From: Palsa-504 sp963739615
Lineage (GTDB): Bacteria > Actinomycetota > Actinomycetes > Streptosporangiales > Streptosporangiaceae
NCBI GenBank assembly: GCA_963739615.1
Contig: CAVUBD010000034.1
Span: forward strand, 1 to 64,000
DNA length: 64,000 bases
Reading direction: 5' to 3'
Of the stretch, positions 1-9,494 are shown piece by piece (the first letter of the stretch is position 1; every line of letters begins with the position of its first letter). The notes under the pieces were generated by a model, which worked only from the letters and a program-made list of their open reading frames with translations, ran no database searches and was not told where the DNA came from. A program made the translations under genes and the position numbers.

Positions 1-235
1 CCCGCGTCGCGCCACACGTGCTGATAAGATCAGCTCCTTCTTGATCGTCGCATTGTCATTCCGTTGCCGCGTTGTCGTAGCATATGCCGGTGTGCCTGAC
101 CGACGGATAATACCCTCGGTGAAAAGGCATCGCGGTACCTCCCAAAAGGTACACCTGGGAACCGCGGTCATGGTGCACCACAAGCTCGCCTATGCCTATT
201 CCCGTCCCGCGGCGGCCAGCGCATTATCCACGGCC
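1..235. other. Left flank without a supported gene
   Basis: No convincing gene is seen. On the minus strand a short stretch ending at a TAG (196-198) reads as a plausible protein tail, EAVDNALAAAGRE, that runs directly into the IS end at 236. This could be the last codons of a gene cut by the IS, but fourteen codons are too few to identify it. Confidence 0.3.
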
Positions 236-286
236 TCGGGTCTCCGTACTTAACCGGGGTGCCATCGATCCGGCCCTTGCGCGCGG

Positions 287-380
287 TCCATCTTGAACCC
301 GCCTGCCGTCCGCTACGGCGCCCTGGCCGCCACCCGGCTCCTGGTCACCTTCCGTGACCGGCCACGGCAGGGTTCCTTCC
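287..380. repeat. Long imperfect inverted-repeat arm, left (partner 3670-3762)
   Basis: Positions 287-380 are a near-perfect reverse complement of 3670-3762. The left arm encodes the transposase C-terminus, so the right arm is a non-coding copy of the same 3' sequence. This suggests that the right end came from a second, oppositely oriented copy of the same IS that later lost its body. Confidence 0.75.
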
Positions 381-1725
381 TGGCGGCGCGGGTGGTGGCC
401 ATGCGGACGCGGCGGGCCTGGTTCTGCGGGTTGGCGAATCCCCGGGCGTTCCTGGCGACGAGTTTCGCGGTGCGGTTATGCGCTTCGGCTTTCGCGTTCG
501 AATAGCCGGTAAGCACGGCGTCGATGACGGGCCGCTGCCATTTGCTTATTGTCTTGGCGAGGGTCTTTATCTCCGGGACGCCGTCATTATCGGCACACCA
601 GATGTAGAAGCTGGCGAGCTTGTCGCGGACCGCGCTCGGGGCGGGGGTGACGTGGGTGCGGGTGGCGCGCAGGGCGAGCAGGTCGCGCAGGTGCTCCTTG
701 GCGATCCAGACGGCGGCGATCTGCTGGCCGTCGGCGTCGGCGTCCAGCACGCCGATGATGGTGGCCAGGTGATCGGGCGCGAGGTTCTCGATGTTGTAGC
801 GGAGCATGTAGTGCAGCGGGCGGGGCAGCCCGAGTTCCTCATGCGGGTGCTCGGTGCGGTAGCCGAGCCGGCGGAACGCGTCGTCTATCTTCCGGTTTGC
901 GAGTTTTACCAGGTGAAAGGCGTCGGCTACCAGTGTCACCCCGGCGGGGGCGCCGGAGCGGTAGGTAGCGGACAGGTCCATCGCCAGGTACCGCAGGGTG
1001 GCGGCGTGGCCGGCGAGCAGGTCTTTCTCGGCGGCGGCGGTGCGCCCTTCGGCCAGGCCCAGGGTGCCGCCGGTTCCCAGGTCGACTAGGTGGGTGAGCC
1101 ATTCGGAGCGGGTCCGGGTGACCTCGCCGGTCTCGGGGTCCGCATGCTCGGCGGGGGCGCCGCGGCGGAACTCATCGACACCCGCGGCCTCGACCGGTCC
1201 CTGCTGCTCGCCCAGGTCAGCGAGCTGCTCGTCGGCGTAGGCGGTGAAAGCGCGGGCGGCGGTGCGGTCCGAGACGCCGTAGCGGCGCGCCGCGGCGGCG
1301 GCCGGCATCAGGTCATCCCCGACGGCCTCGCCCAGCCGGGTCCGCAGCCGGGAGGTCAGCCGGGCCCGGTGCTTGACGGCGGGCAGCCACTCAGTGAAGC
1401 TTCCCTGTTCACAGCCCGGGGTCTGGCAGCGCCACCGGGTCTTGCGCCAGGCCAGCAGGACCTGCCGGTCGCCGATGAACATGTCGCGGGGTGCCGTCCG
1501 GGGATGCTCCTTGATCCCCGCGGCCGCCTTGCCGCACCGGGGGCAGCAGCGCGGCGCTTCCGCCGCGGGGTCGGTGATCACCTCGACCAGGGTCTGCCCG
1601 TCCTGGGTCTGCGTCACCGCCGTAACCAGCAGCCCGGGGATCCCCAGCAGGACCGTCGCCGCGGCGCAGCCCGGCGCGCAGGCCGGCGCGGGTTGCGCGG
1701 GCACGGCGGAGCCGGTAGCGTCCAA
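313..1725 (-). CDS. ISL3-family transposase
   Basis: 470-aa DDE transposase that would catalyse movement of the surrounding IS. Visible features are an N-terminal zinc-ribbon-like CPRCG (about residue 60) with a second cysteine pair near residue 100, a helix-turn-helix region (AAAARRYGVSDRTAAR, about 140-160), and ISL3 catalytic-core motifs VDEF, the stretch MDLSATYR, ADAFHLVKLAN and, near the C-terminus, YSNAKAEAHNR carrying the final acidic residue. The length is normal for ISL3. The C-terminal codons lie inside the left arm of a ~94-bp inverted repeat shared with the right end of the element. The frame is intact and probably functional. Confidence 0.9.
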   Translation of the reverse strand: MDATGSAVPAQPAPACAPGCAAATVLLGIPGLLVTAVTQTQDGQTLVEVITDPAAEAPRCCPRCGKAAAGIKEHPRTAPRDMFIGDRQVLLAWRKTRWRCQTPGCEQGSFTEWLPAVKHRARLTSRLRTRLGEAVGDDLMPAAAAARRYGVSDRTAARAFTAYADEQLADLGEQQGPVEAAGVDEFRRGAPAEHADPETGEVTRTRSEWLTHLVDLGTGGTLGLAEGRTAAAEKDLLAGHAATLRYLAMDLSATYRSGAPAGVTLVADAFHLVKLANRKIDDAFRRLGYRTEHPHEELGLPRPLHYMLRYNIENLAPDHLATIIGVLDADADGQQIAAVWIAKEHLRDLLALRATRTHVTPAPSAVRDKLASFYIWCADNDGVPEIKTLAKTISKWQRPVIDAVLTGYSNAKAEAHNRTAKLVARNARGFANPQNQARRVRMATTRAARKEPCRGRSRKVTRSRVAARAP

Positions 1726-1878
1726 CGGCGGCGGTTCCTTTTGCGGATTTCTGTTTCTTGGTCGAAACGAGAATCCCTGGGGAACCGCCTTTTGTCTTCC
1801 AGTTCGCGTAATTCACAGACGAATCCGTGGATATGTGGACGGGGTCGCGCGCAATTCACCGGCCACAGTCGCGTGGTA

Positions 1879-3528
1879 GCCAGGGGTTTGCCAAAGTCGT
1901 GGGCGGTGTTTAGCCAGGCGAGAGGGCTGTGAGGTCCAGAATCTGGAGTGCGCGGCCGGGGTCCTGGGCGCAGCGGCGGGTCTCGGCGGTGTAGCTGGTT
2001 ACTCCGTGTATGCGGAAGAGGCTGATGACGAGGTTCGCGATGGCGGACCAGACCTGGGGGGCGTTTCCGGTGCGGATGAGTGATTTGTCCTCTTTCCAGA
2101 TCACGTCGCGTAGCCAGTGCGCGTGCTCAACGCGCCAGTGGCCGCGGACGTGGGCGAGCAGGTCTTCCGGCGTGGTCTCGTCTTCGGCGAGGCTGGTCAG
2201 GTAGAGGACGGCCTCGGCCCGGGTGTGCCACTGGCCTTTCTTCTTGTACGTGACATACCGCTCGATGAGCAGGGCCTGCTCCGCGCCCTCGAAGCCGGTG
2301 CCCCCGGGGCAGGGCAGGACGCGGAGGGCCCGGGTCTCGATCCGGCCCCGGGTGATCTCGCTGGTGGCAGCGGCGACCGGAGTGTCCTCCCAGGGCAGCG
2401 CGGTGAGCGTCTCGCTCAGGGTCGGCTGGTTGCCCAGGGCGGGCCACAGGTAATGCGCCTTCTTCACCTTCCGGAGGAACAGGGCGTTGTCCCGGTTCGC
2501 CTGCATCGCGTCGCTGGTAACCACGGTCCCGTCCAGCGGCAGCGGGGCCAGCAGCGGCCGGAAGTGGCTGATCTCGTTCGCCTTCCCGGACTTGGCGACC
2601 TTGTCCTGCGCGATCACGATGCCGGGGGTATGGGTGACGGCGGCGAGCAGGTGCACCTTCTTGTTCCCGCCGGCCTTGGCGCCCTTGCGCTCCTTGCCGT
2701 CTACGGCCACCGCGTGCCGGGCCGGGACATGCCCCGGATCCCCGGTGACCGCGGGATCCAGCCACGGGTGCAGCGGGTGCGGCCGGAACCAGCCGTCCTC
2801 CCGCTCCTGGCGGAAGCTCCCCGCCGCTGGCGGCTTCTGCTTCCGCTTCTTTTCCTTCTTCCCCAGCTCCTCCTGCCGCTTCGCGGCAGCCGCGGCCGTG
2901 ACCTGCGGGGCCAGCGCCACGTCCGCCAGCGCCGCGGTCAGGGCGGCCTCCAGCTCATCCGCGTCCAGGCCTTCCGGAACCCGGTACAGCGTCCGCGCCG
3001 ACGGCGCGACCCGCAGCCCCGTCGCCGGGCTGACCCGGCAACCGTGGGCGGCCAGCAGCTCCTGGTCCCAGCCCGCAGCCGCCTCCGCGATCGCCAGCGG
3101 CCCCCGGTACCCGCACGCCGCGCCCGCCACCAGCACCGATACCACCGGCGCCAGCTCATGGCGGATCCCCCGCCGCTTCCGCCGGTCCGTCAGCCGCGCC
3201 GCCAGCGCCCGCCGCAGCGCCCCCGGCTCCGGCGCCTCCCCGCCGCCCAGGTGGCGGCGGACAGCCTCGATCAGCGAAGATGGATCCACGGGCGCGGCCC
3301 TTCACGGTGACGTTTCAGACGGTTAGCACCCGAATCGTCACCACGGGCCGCGCCCCCATCGCAAGCACATCCGCCTCACCGTGCACGCGTGTCGCGCACA
3401 CCCCCAAGGTTCGCTACGGAAAGTAACCGGCACTGCAGACTTGCGGCCCCGCTACTCAGCCCACCGGCAGGACAACAAACATCCCCATTAGTCACTCACC
3501 GTCACACCGACTTTGGCAAACCCCTGGC
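1879..3528 (-). mobile_element. ISAs1-family insertion sequence nested in the ISL3 element
   Basis: A 1650-bp element bounded by a perfect 21-bp inverted repeat (1879-1899 and 3508-3528, outer bases gccaggggtttgcc). It carries one intact ISAs1-type transposase on the minus strand. The expected ~8-10 bp target duplication is not evident: the flanks share only the first four bases, cgcg, when shifted by one. It separates the ISL3 transposase start from the right end of its host element. Confidence 0.85.
1910..3289 (-). CDS. ISAs1-family transposase
   Basis: 459-aa DDE transposase. An N-terminal DDE_Tnp_1-associated region (about residues 15-100, including VLVAGAACGYRGPLAIAEAA) precedes a lysine-rich linker (about 135-155) and a catalytic core with AVDGKERKGAK (first Asp, about residue 195), VVTSDAMQANRDNALFL (second Asp) and HWRVEHAHWLRDV (acidic residue near the C-terminus). 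Length and motif order fit ISAs1 (H-repeat) transposases. It lies wholly inside the 21-bp inverted repeats, with the stop 31 bp from the left end. The frame is intact. Confidence 0.93.
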   Translation of the reverse strand: MDPSSLIEAVRRHLGGGEAPEPGALRRALAARLTDRRKRRGIRHELAPVVSVLVAGAACGYRGPLAIAEAAAGWDQELLAAHGCRVSPATGLRVAPSARTLYRVPEGLDADELEAALTAALADVALAPQVTAAAAAKRQEELGKKEKKRKQKPPAAGSFRQEREDGWFRPHPLHPWLDPAVTGDPGHVPARHAVAVDGKERKGAKAGGNKKVHLLAAVTHTPGIVIAQDKVAKSGKANEISHFRPLLAPLPLDGTVVTSDAMQANRDNALFLRKVKKAHYLWPALGNQPTLSETLTALPWEDTPVAAATSEITRGRIETRALRVLPCPGGTGFEGAEQALLIERYVTYKKKGQWHTRAEAVLYLTSLAEDETTPEDLLAHVRGHWRVEHAHWLRDVIWKEDKSLIRTGNAPQVWSAIANLVISLFRIHGVTSYTAETRRCAQDPGRALQILDLTALSPG

Positions 3529-3836
3529 GCGGGAACGGGAAACCGGGTAAAAACCGGGCAGCGCATCCGCCGCGAAACAAGCAGCAGGGCGGCGGTTAAG
3601 GGAAGCGGGCGCCCGGAGCGGCATTCAGCGAAGGGCCGCGTGGGCGGTCTTTGGCACCCCGGAAAGGCAGGAAAGAACCGTGCCGTGGCCGGTCACGGAA
3701 GGTGACCAGGAGCCGGGTGGCGCCCAGGGCGCCGTAGCTGACGGAGGCGGGTTCAAGATGGACGCTCAGCAAGAGCGGGAGCGATGGCACCGGTAAGCTA
3801 CGGAGACCGGCACCCCGGTTAAGTACGGAGACCCGA

Positions 3837-4702
3837 TGGGTCTTGGCGAGTTTGCCAACAGGCTGACCGGATCCGCGGATCTTTACGGCGGCTCGCGCCG
3901 CCACCCTACCGCCTCGGTAAACCTGATCACCGTCCATGACGGCTTCACGCTCGCCGACCTGGTTTCCTACAACCACAAGCACAACGAGGCCAACGGCGAG
4001 GGCAACCGGGACGGGACCGACAACAACCAGTCCTGGAACTGCGGGGCCGAGGGTCCGACCACCGACCCCGACGTCCTCGCGCTGCGCGCCTGTCAGTCTC
4101 GCGCCATGCTCACCACTTTGATGCTCTCCTTCGGGGTCCCGCTGCTGCTGGGCGGAGACGAGATCGGCCGAACTCAGTACGGCAACAACCATGCATACTG
4201 CCAGGACAACGAGCTGACCTGGTTCGACTGGAGCCACGCTGATGCTGACCTGCTGAAGTTCGCCAGGCGGCTGATCGCGTTCCGGCGGGCCCACCCGGTC
4301 TTCGGCCGCCAATTCCTCGCCGGCGTCGAGGTCTCCGAGTTCCAGTGGTTCACCCCCGCAGGCACCGAGATGACAGCCGAAGACTGGGCCGACCCGGACG
4401 CCCGGGCCTTGGCCCTCTACCTGGACGGGTCCGATGACCTGGACCAGGCCGAGAGCGACACGCCTGTGCGTGACGACGACTTGCTGATCATGGTGAATGC
4501 GTGGTGGGAGCCGCGCGAGTTCACGATCCCGGCCATCCCTAACGAACGATCTTGGTCCATCGAGATCGATACATATCATCCCTCTAAGTCTGCGGACTTC
4601 ACCGGCGGGCGAGATCGTGTAAATGTCGGGCCGCGATCGCTTATGGTCCTCGGAGGTTCGACGTTATGTGCTCCGCGCAATTGGATCGATCGAGCGGTGT
4701 GA
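3837..4702 (+). pseudogene. glgX: Glycogen debranching enzyme GlgX, C-terminal part only
   Basis: About 288 codons of the C-terminal half of a GlgX-type isoamylase (GH13), which removes alpha-1,6 branches from glycogen limit dextrins. The reading begins exactly at the IS end with LGEFANRLTGS, followed by VHDGFTLADLVSYN, NRSW-like NNQSWNCG, LGGDEIGRTQYGNN and YCQDNELTW, all conserved GlgX stretches, and a C-terminal beta domain. Normal GlgX is about 700 aa, so the N-terminal 400 or so residues, including most of the catalytic barrel, are missing and are not found left of the IS. No start codon or ribosome site belongs to it. It ends convergently with the WD40 remnant at 4709. Confidence 0.9.
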
Positions 4703-4708
4703 CATGGT

Positions 4709-5059
4709 TCAGCCGAGCTGGATTGTGAGGACAACGGTGGATCCTCCGACAGCGCATGCAATCTGGTTATTGTGGATTGCGATACCTCGACAAGGCTCGT
4801 CAAATTGAAACTCTGCCTCCGGCTGCAACGGGCCGGGGTGCTGCATATCGCTGGTCCCTGAGCCCTCGTTGAGGATTGGCCAAAGCCGAACCTTTCCGTC
4901 CCGCGCGCTGCACGTGATACGGCCGTCAGCAGCCCATCCAACGCCATAGATAGGACTGCCGCAATCCAAGATGACCGGTGACTCGCCGTTACCCGGCCAG
5001 ATCGATATCTTTCCATTCAGGCTTGCCCCCGCAAGGCGGCCGTCTGGCGCCCACGCCAG
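4709..5059 (-). pseudogene. Trypsin/NB-ARC/WD40 gene, last segment (WD40 blades 12-14)
   Basis: The 3' end of the large conflict gene that begins at 14865. The frame is open from the target duplication at 5051-5059 to the stop at 4709, giving WD40 repeats APDGRLAGASLNGKISIWPG, AADGRITCSARDGKVRLWP and a final atypical blade ending VVLTIQLG. When the ISKra4 element 5060-6893 and one 9-bp copy are removed, the frame joins the segment at 6894-7037 without any change (…ALAW + APDGRLAG…). The segment has no start or ribosome site of its own and is not an independent gene. Confidence 0.85.
5051..5059. repeat. 9-bp target site duplication of ISKra4 copy 1
   Basis: ccacgccag at 5051-5059 is repeated exactly at 6894-6902, immediately outside the two ends of the element. 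The motif lies in codons for the conserved AWA of a WD40 blade. Confidence 0.9.
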
Positions 5060-6893
5060 GGGTGCATCTTTTAGATAGGTATGAATATCTACTAATTTCG
5101 GGTTAAACTATTTCGTATCAGGAGAGTCTGGGGTATTACAGGGCATTCCTGGCATTCCTGATAGTGATTCGCACTGGTCAGGCGTGGTGGTGATGGTGAG
5201 CTCCGGACATGGCCGGGAGGAGGTTCCGTCACAGGTTGCGCGGGTTCCGGGGGCGTTTCCGGGAGGATGGCGGGAAATCATTCCCGGCAGGAATCCGGAG
5301 GCGCGGCGGTGACGGCGAAGTTCACGGTGACGGTGAGGCAGGTCCTCGACGACGGGAGCGAGGCCCCGCTGGAGGGGGAACTGGCGGCGGCGCTGGCCGC
5401 CCCGGCGGAGCAGTTCGCCGGGCTGGCCGCCTGGGCGGCGGGCGAGGCCCGGTTCTGCGATCACGGGGAGCGGGAGAAGGTGATCGGGGAAGAGGGCCGC
5501 GAGCTGCAGCGGCTGGTGCTGCAGGCCTCGTTCGACGTCGATGCCGCCCGCGAGGAGCGCCCGGCCGAGCCGGTCATCAGCGCGGCCGGGATCCGGCACG
5601 GCATCGTCGAGGCCGGGCACGGGCGGGGCGTGACCAGCGTGTTCGGGCCGGTCCGGGTCACCCGGATGGCCTGCCGGAACCGGCGCGAGCCGAACCTGTA
5701 CCCCGCCGACGCCCGGCAGGTCCTGTGCGACGACCCGTACTCCCTGGGCATGCGGGCACTGGCGGCCTTCCACCTGGCCGGCGGCGGGTTCGGGCAGGCC
5801 CAGGAGGTCATCGGGGCCCGGACCGGCGTCACGGTCGGCCGCGCCCAGCTCACCGGGCTCGCCGAGGACCTCGCCGCCTGGACGGACGACTTCTACGCCG
5901 GGCGCGCCCGGGACGCGGACACTGACCTGCCGGCCAGCGACGTGATCATGATGCAAGGCGACGGCAAGGGCATCGCGATGCGCCCGGAGCACCGCAGGAA
6001 CGCCGGGAAGGATGACGGCACCCGGCCCGGGGTCAAGAAGATGGCCGAGATCGTCGCGGTCGCCGACTTCACCCCCGCGGTCCGGGAGCCGGGGGACATC
6101 GCCGCCCCGCCCGCCCGCCGCCAGGCGCGCCCAGGCCCGGAAGCCCGGGACAAATGGGTGTCCGCGTCGGTCACCGAGAGCATTGAGGACATGATCGCCG
6201 CCGCCTATGACGAGGCCGACCGCCGCGACCCGCAGCGGGTCCGGCAGCGGGTCTTCCTCGCCGGCGGGAACAAGCAGCAGATCACCGCCATCGAGGCCCA
6301 GGCCGCCGAGCGCGGCCTGAAGGTCCCGGTCCTCATCGACTACATCCACGTCAGCGGCTATATCGGCAAGGCCGCCGCCGCCCTGCACCCCGGCGACCCC
6401 GTCGCCGCCGGCCAGCGGGCCGACGGCCAGCTGCTCCGCGTCCTGCACGGCCGCGCGAAAGCCGTCGCCGCCACCCTCGCCTCCGTCGCCCGCAAGACCA
6501 GGGAGAACCCCCGCAAGCGCGGCCTCGACCTCACCGACATGGACAGGGCCGTCACCTACCTGACGAACAACCAGCAGCACATGAAATACGACAAGGCCCT
6601 CGAAAAGGGCTGGCCCATCGCCACCGGCATGATCGAGGGCGCCTGCAGGTTCGTCATCGAAGACAGATTCGGGATCACAGGCGCCAGGTGGTCCCCCGAC
6701 GGCGCCGAGGTCATCCTCAAGCTCCGCGCCGTCGTCGTCAACGGCGACCTCGACGACTACATGAACTACTACAAGGAACGCTACCGCGCCGAGCACCACC
6801 TCGCCCGCTACGACGAAGACACCATCGACCGCCTCAACCTCGCCGCATAACCGAAACACCCCATAATATGGTGCTTTTCAGAAAGACGCACCC
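5060..6893 (+). mobile_element. ISKra4-family insertion sequence, copy 1
   Basis: An 1834-bp element with imperfect terminal repeats (gggtgcatctttta at the left, reverse complement of the right end gggtgcgtctttctga) and an exact 9-bp target duplication. It encodes one intact transposase on the plus strand, against the direction of the interrupted WD40 gene. A related but clearly diverged copy lies at 11377-13207 with almost identical length, so the two are separate insertions and not a recent duplication. Confidence 0.92.
5309..6850 (+). CDS. ISKra4-family transposase, copy 1
   Basis: 513-aa transposase. The GTG start at 5309 is chosen because a GGAGG lies just upstream and because the paralogue at 11420-12961 then has exactly the same length (1542 bp). 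Conserved blocks shared by the two copies include FGPVRVTRMA, SDVIMMQGDGKGIAMRPEHRR (catalytic Asp in the QGDGKG region), a DKWVSASVTESIEDMI stretch, FLAGGNKQQI, IDYIHVSGYIGKAA and EKGWPIATGMIEGACRFV with its terminal acidic residue. An in-frame ATG at 5267 is a possible alternative start. The frame is intact. Confidence 0.9.
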   Translation: MTAKFTVTVRQVLDDGSEAPLEGELAAALAAPAEQFAGLAAWAAGEARFCDHGEREKVIGEEGRELQRLVLQASFDVDAAREERPAEPVISAAGIRHGIVEAGHGRGVTSVFGPVRVTRMACRNRREPNLYPADARQVLCDDPYSLGMRALAAFHLAGGGFGQAQEVIGARTGVTVGRAQLTGLAEDLAAWTDDFYAGRARDADTDLPASDVIMMQGDGKGIAMRPEHRRNAGKDDGTRPGVKKMAEIVAVADFTPAVREPGDIAAPPARRQARPGPEARDKWVSASVTESIEDMIAAAYDEADRRDPQRVRQRVFLAGGNKQQITAIEAQAAERGLKVPVLIDYIHVSGYIGKAAAALHPGDPVAAGQRADGQLLRVLHGRAKAVAATLASVARKTRENPRKRGLDLTDMDRAVTYLTNNQQHMKYDKALEKGWPIATGMIEGACRFVIEDRFGITGARWSPDGAEVILKLRAVVVNGDLDDYMNYYKERYRAEHHLARYDEDTIDRLNLAA

Positions 6894-7037
6894 CCACGCC
6901 AGCGCCGTTACCGGGCGATTGCAATCGAGAACGACCGGTGGCCCGCCGTCTGATTGCCATATCCGGACCTTCCCGTCCCGGCCGCCGCTTGCCAGGCGGC
7001 GGCCGTCAGGTGCCCACGCCAGCGCCCGTACCGGACC
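6894..7037 (-). pseudogene. Trypsin/NB-ARC/WD40 gene, short segment (WD40 blade 11)
   Basis: A 144-bp island of the interrupted gene between two IS elements. It reads RALAWAPDGRRLASGG followed by RDGKVRIWQSDGG and then CNRPVTALAW, one complete WD40 blade and the start of the next. It joins upstream to HGGPV (segment 9495-11376) once the IS4 element and one copy of gtaccggacc are removed, and downstream to APDGRLAG at 5059. Both joins keep the frame. Confidence 0.85.
7028..7037. repeat. 10-bp target site duplication of the IS4-family element
   Basis: gtaccggacc at 7028-7037 is repeated exactly at 9495-9504, immediately outside the element ends at 7038 and 9494. Confidence 0.88.
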
Positions 7038-9494
7038 CACTGGCGTTCGGTTATGGATCGGGCCTGGCGGAAGTTTGTCGTGGTGTCCTCGGGATCCGGT
7101 GACGTTGCGTGGTTGCTCTTGCGGTGCGGGGCGGGTTTTTGCGCTGGCTGATCCATTACGTTCCGTGAGATCGGTGTGTGGTGTCCGGGCTGGCGTCTGC
7201 GGAGCGCCCGGGACTGGCCTGGCCGGCTGTGGCCGCGGTGTCCCGGGCATGCCGGGATTCCGGCGCGGCGGGTGCCGGGCTGGGCGGCCGGGTGCGAGGT
7301 CAGGCGGCCGGCGGGGCGTTCGGCTGCTGCGATCCTGGCGTCGCGGGCAGGGGCAGCAGGTGCAGCTGGGTGGCGGCGGGCACGACATCGTTGCTCTTGC
7401 GGGCCCTGACTTTCCTGATGGTGAAGCGCGGGTAGTGCCGGCCGGGCCGCCAGGCGGTGACGAACCGCAGCGGGTGCGCGGTGATGTCGCGGCGGATGAT
7501 CTCGATGGCCGCGGCCAGGGCGCCCGCAGTGGCGCCCTGCCCGGCGCCGATGCTGGCGGTGACCGCGTTGCGGAGCGCGGTGGCGCTGATCCGGGCGGGC
7601 TCGGCGCCAGTGGCGGCGGCGATGCTGGCGCCGGTGATCCGCAGCGCCTGGTGGGCGGCGACGGTGGCGGCGGCCATGCGGCAGGCACCGGCGGGGGTGG
7701 CGGCGGTGATGGGCTCTCCGCCGGACAGGGTTCTGCTTTTCTTCCAGGTAGACGAGCTCGCTGGCCCATCGCATGCCGTACAGTTCCGCGATGTCGCGGG
7801 CCGGGTAGGCGGCGGTGTCCATCAGGTCAGTGATGATGGTGACAGTCTCGGATACCTCCACGCGGATCGTGCCTGGCCGCCTGCACAGCCCGGCGTCACC
7901 TTCGCCGTCACCGGCTGTCTCCATGACGCTGACGGACGGCCCTGCGGGCGGGGCGGTCAGCAGCGGGTGATCCGGCCGGAGATCGAAGACCTGGTCGATG
8001 TGGTATTCGATGACGCGGACCTTGTACGTGCGGCCATGCCAGGTGATCTTCGCCTTCCAGGTGCCGTCCGGCAGGGGCCGTCCCGAGCGGCGCAGCGTCC
8101 ACGCCGCCGACACCCGCCAGGCGAAGTGCTTCCCGGCATCGATCTTGGCGGCGACCGCCTCGCGGCTGGGGAACCCGCGGTCGGCCAGGTCCAGGTCACC
8201 GGGCCCGTAGGCGGGTTCCAGGTGCGCGGCGAGGGTGGTCTCCCCGGTGCTGCACGGCCCGGCCGCCCAGGCCACCGCGCCGCGGGTCCAGACATCGACG
8301 GTCTCGACCATCCGGACCTGCGGGTCAGCGGGCGTGCCGGTGCTGGCCGGCCGGCTGAAGTGCGCGGCGTTGCGGGACTGCCCGCCGCTGCCCTTGCGGT
8401 CGCTGCCCCTGGGGTCGGCGACGTTGCGGACGGTGCCGTCCTTGGCCAGCACCCGCAGCCCGTGCCAGCGGCCGTCCCGCCACGGCCCGCCCGCGAGCGG
8501 CCGCAGCCGGATCGCCGTCCGCTGCCCGTCCGGCGTCCCCGGCGCCGGCAGGCACACCGCCGCGACGCCGGGCAGCGGGACGGCGCGGATCTGCCCGCAC
8601 AGCCCGGCCAGCAGCCGCAGAAACGGCTTGACCTGCAAGAAGCTGTCCGCGTCCGACAGCGACGACGCCGCGGGCAGGTCATATCCCGGGTCAGCTTCCC
8701 GGGGCCGCTGCGCCATAGCGCGCAGCGTCCCCGCAGCCGTGCCGGGCATCAGCGCCCGCGCCAGGCTCACCTGCATCGCCAGCCGCGGCGTGATCTTCCG
8801 CGCCCGCCGGGCCGGCACCCCGGCCAGCGCCTCATCCAGCCGTGCCGGGGTGATCACCGCCGACGCCAGCCCCAGCCCCGTCCCCTCCCGCACCCGCCCC
8901 GGCTCCCCGGCGATCCCGGCCGCTGCCAGGTGCCCCGCCGTCCACGCCGGCCCGGGGGCCGCCGCACCCGGCAGCGCCCCGCACGCCACGATCCCCGACC
9001 CCGGCCCGGGAAGCTCCAGCAGCCGCCCGCCGGCGTCCTTCCAGATCGCCGGCATCGCCATCACCTCAGCCAGGCCCGCCTCCGCATCCCGCGCCGGCCG
9101 CTTCCGGCGCGCCCCCCGCCGCGGCGCCGGCCGCGGCCCGGCACAGGATCGCCGGCGCCGGCCAGGCGTGACGTAATACCGGGCAGCGGGTAGCGTCGCA
9201 CCAGGAAGCATCGGCGGACCCCTCGCAAGAGGCAGGTACAAGACCCGCCGATGCTTCCGCAGAAAGCCCCGCCTGTCCCGTAACACCCATGCGGCGTGCC
9301 GCCGGGAACCGCACATGGCCGCCAGAGGCCACCCGGAACCGTCTCCGCGCGCCACCTGTCACTGATCACGCAACGTGACTCCCAGCCGGGCCGCTGTCCA
9401 GTTACGCTGCGTGGCAAGAGGCAGCAGCCCCGGCACCGCCTGCAGCGGCAAACCCGCAGGCAGGGCGCTTCGCAGTTCTAACCGAATGCCAGTG
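7038..9494 (-). mobile_element. IS4-family insertion sequence
   Basis: A 2457-bp element with ends beginning cactggcgttcggtta (left) and cactggcattcggtta (right, reverse complement) and a 10-bp target duplication. It carries a single transposase gene on the minus strand, frameshifted once near 7730. The interrupted WD40 frame runs five codons into its right end and stops there (…PLAFG, stop at 9478). Confidence 0.88.
7300..9355 (-). pseudogene. IS4-family transposase, frameshifted
   Basis: DDE transposase of the IS4 type. An N-terminal region (ITPARLDEALAGVPARRARK, then VSLARALM) precedes the core, with ETVDVWTRG around the first Asp region, DLADRGFPS for the second, and YGMRWASELVYLEE as the YREK-like signature. 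Right after LEEKQ the frame fails: the next conserved block (SGGEPITAATPAGACRMAAA, then VAAHQALRI) continues one base out of phase, so a single-base indel lies near 7730, and the tail runs to 7300. The slip needed is +1, not the -1 usual for programmed IS frameshifting, so mutation or a sequencing error is more likely. The N-terminal start is uncertain. Confidence 0.75.

Larger units (their letters stand above)
236..3836 (-). mobile_element. ISL3-family element with a nested ISAs1 element
   Basis: The element is bounded by a perfect 28-bp inverted repeat (236-263 and 3809-3836; the outer end reads tcgggtctccg). It contains an ISL3-type transposase on the minus strand. A second, complete ISAs1-type IS sits between the transposase start and the right end, so the backbone is about 1.95 kb. 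No target duplication is visible at the outer ends, and glgX sequence lies only on the right side. The element therefore marks a rearrangement junction and not a simple insertion. Boundaries are read directly; the family comes from the transposase. Confidence 0.8.

Noticed and set aside
478..1089. Long plus-strand frames opposite the ISL3 transposase
   Set aside because: Antisense shadows of the transposase; Gly/Ala-rich with no domain.
2117..3326. Two long plus-strand frames opposite the ISAs1 transposase
   Set aside because: High-GC antisense shadows without family motifs or ribosome sites.
3596..4579. 327-aa minus-strand frame over the glgX tail and IS end
   Set aside because: The glgX frame on the other strand is strongly conserved; this frame is its shadow joined to IS sequence.
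5108..6859. 583-aa minus-strand frame opposite ISKra4 copy 1
   Set aside because: Composition (Gly/Val/Asp/Pro runs) and absence of motifs mark it as an antisense shadow of the transposase.
7720..7740. Programmed frameshift site in the IS4 transposase
   Set aside because: The shift needed is +1 and no typical slippery heptamer in the right phase is seen; an indel is simpler.
7457..9193. 578-aa plus-strand frame opposite the IS4 transposase
   Set aside because: Arg/Pro-rich shadow frame; the conserved transposase is on the minus strand.
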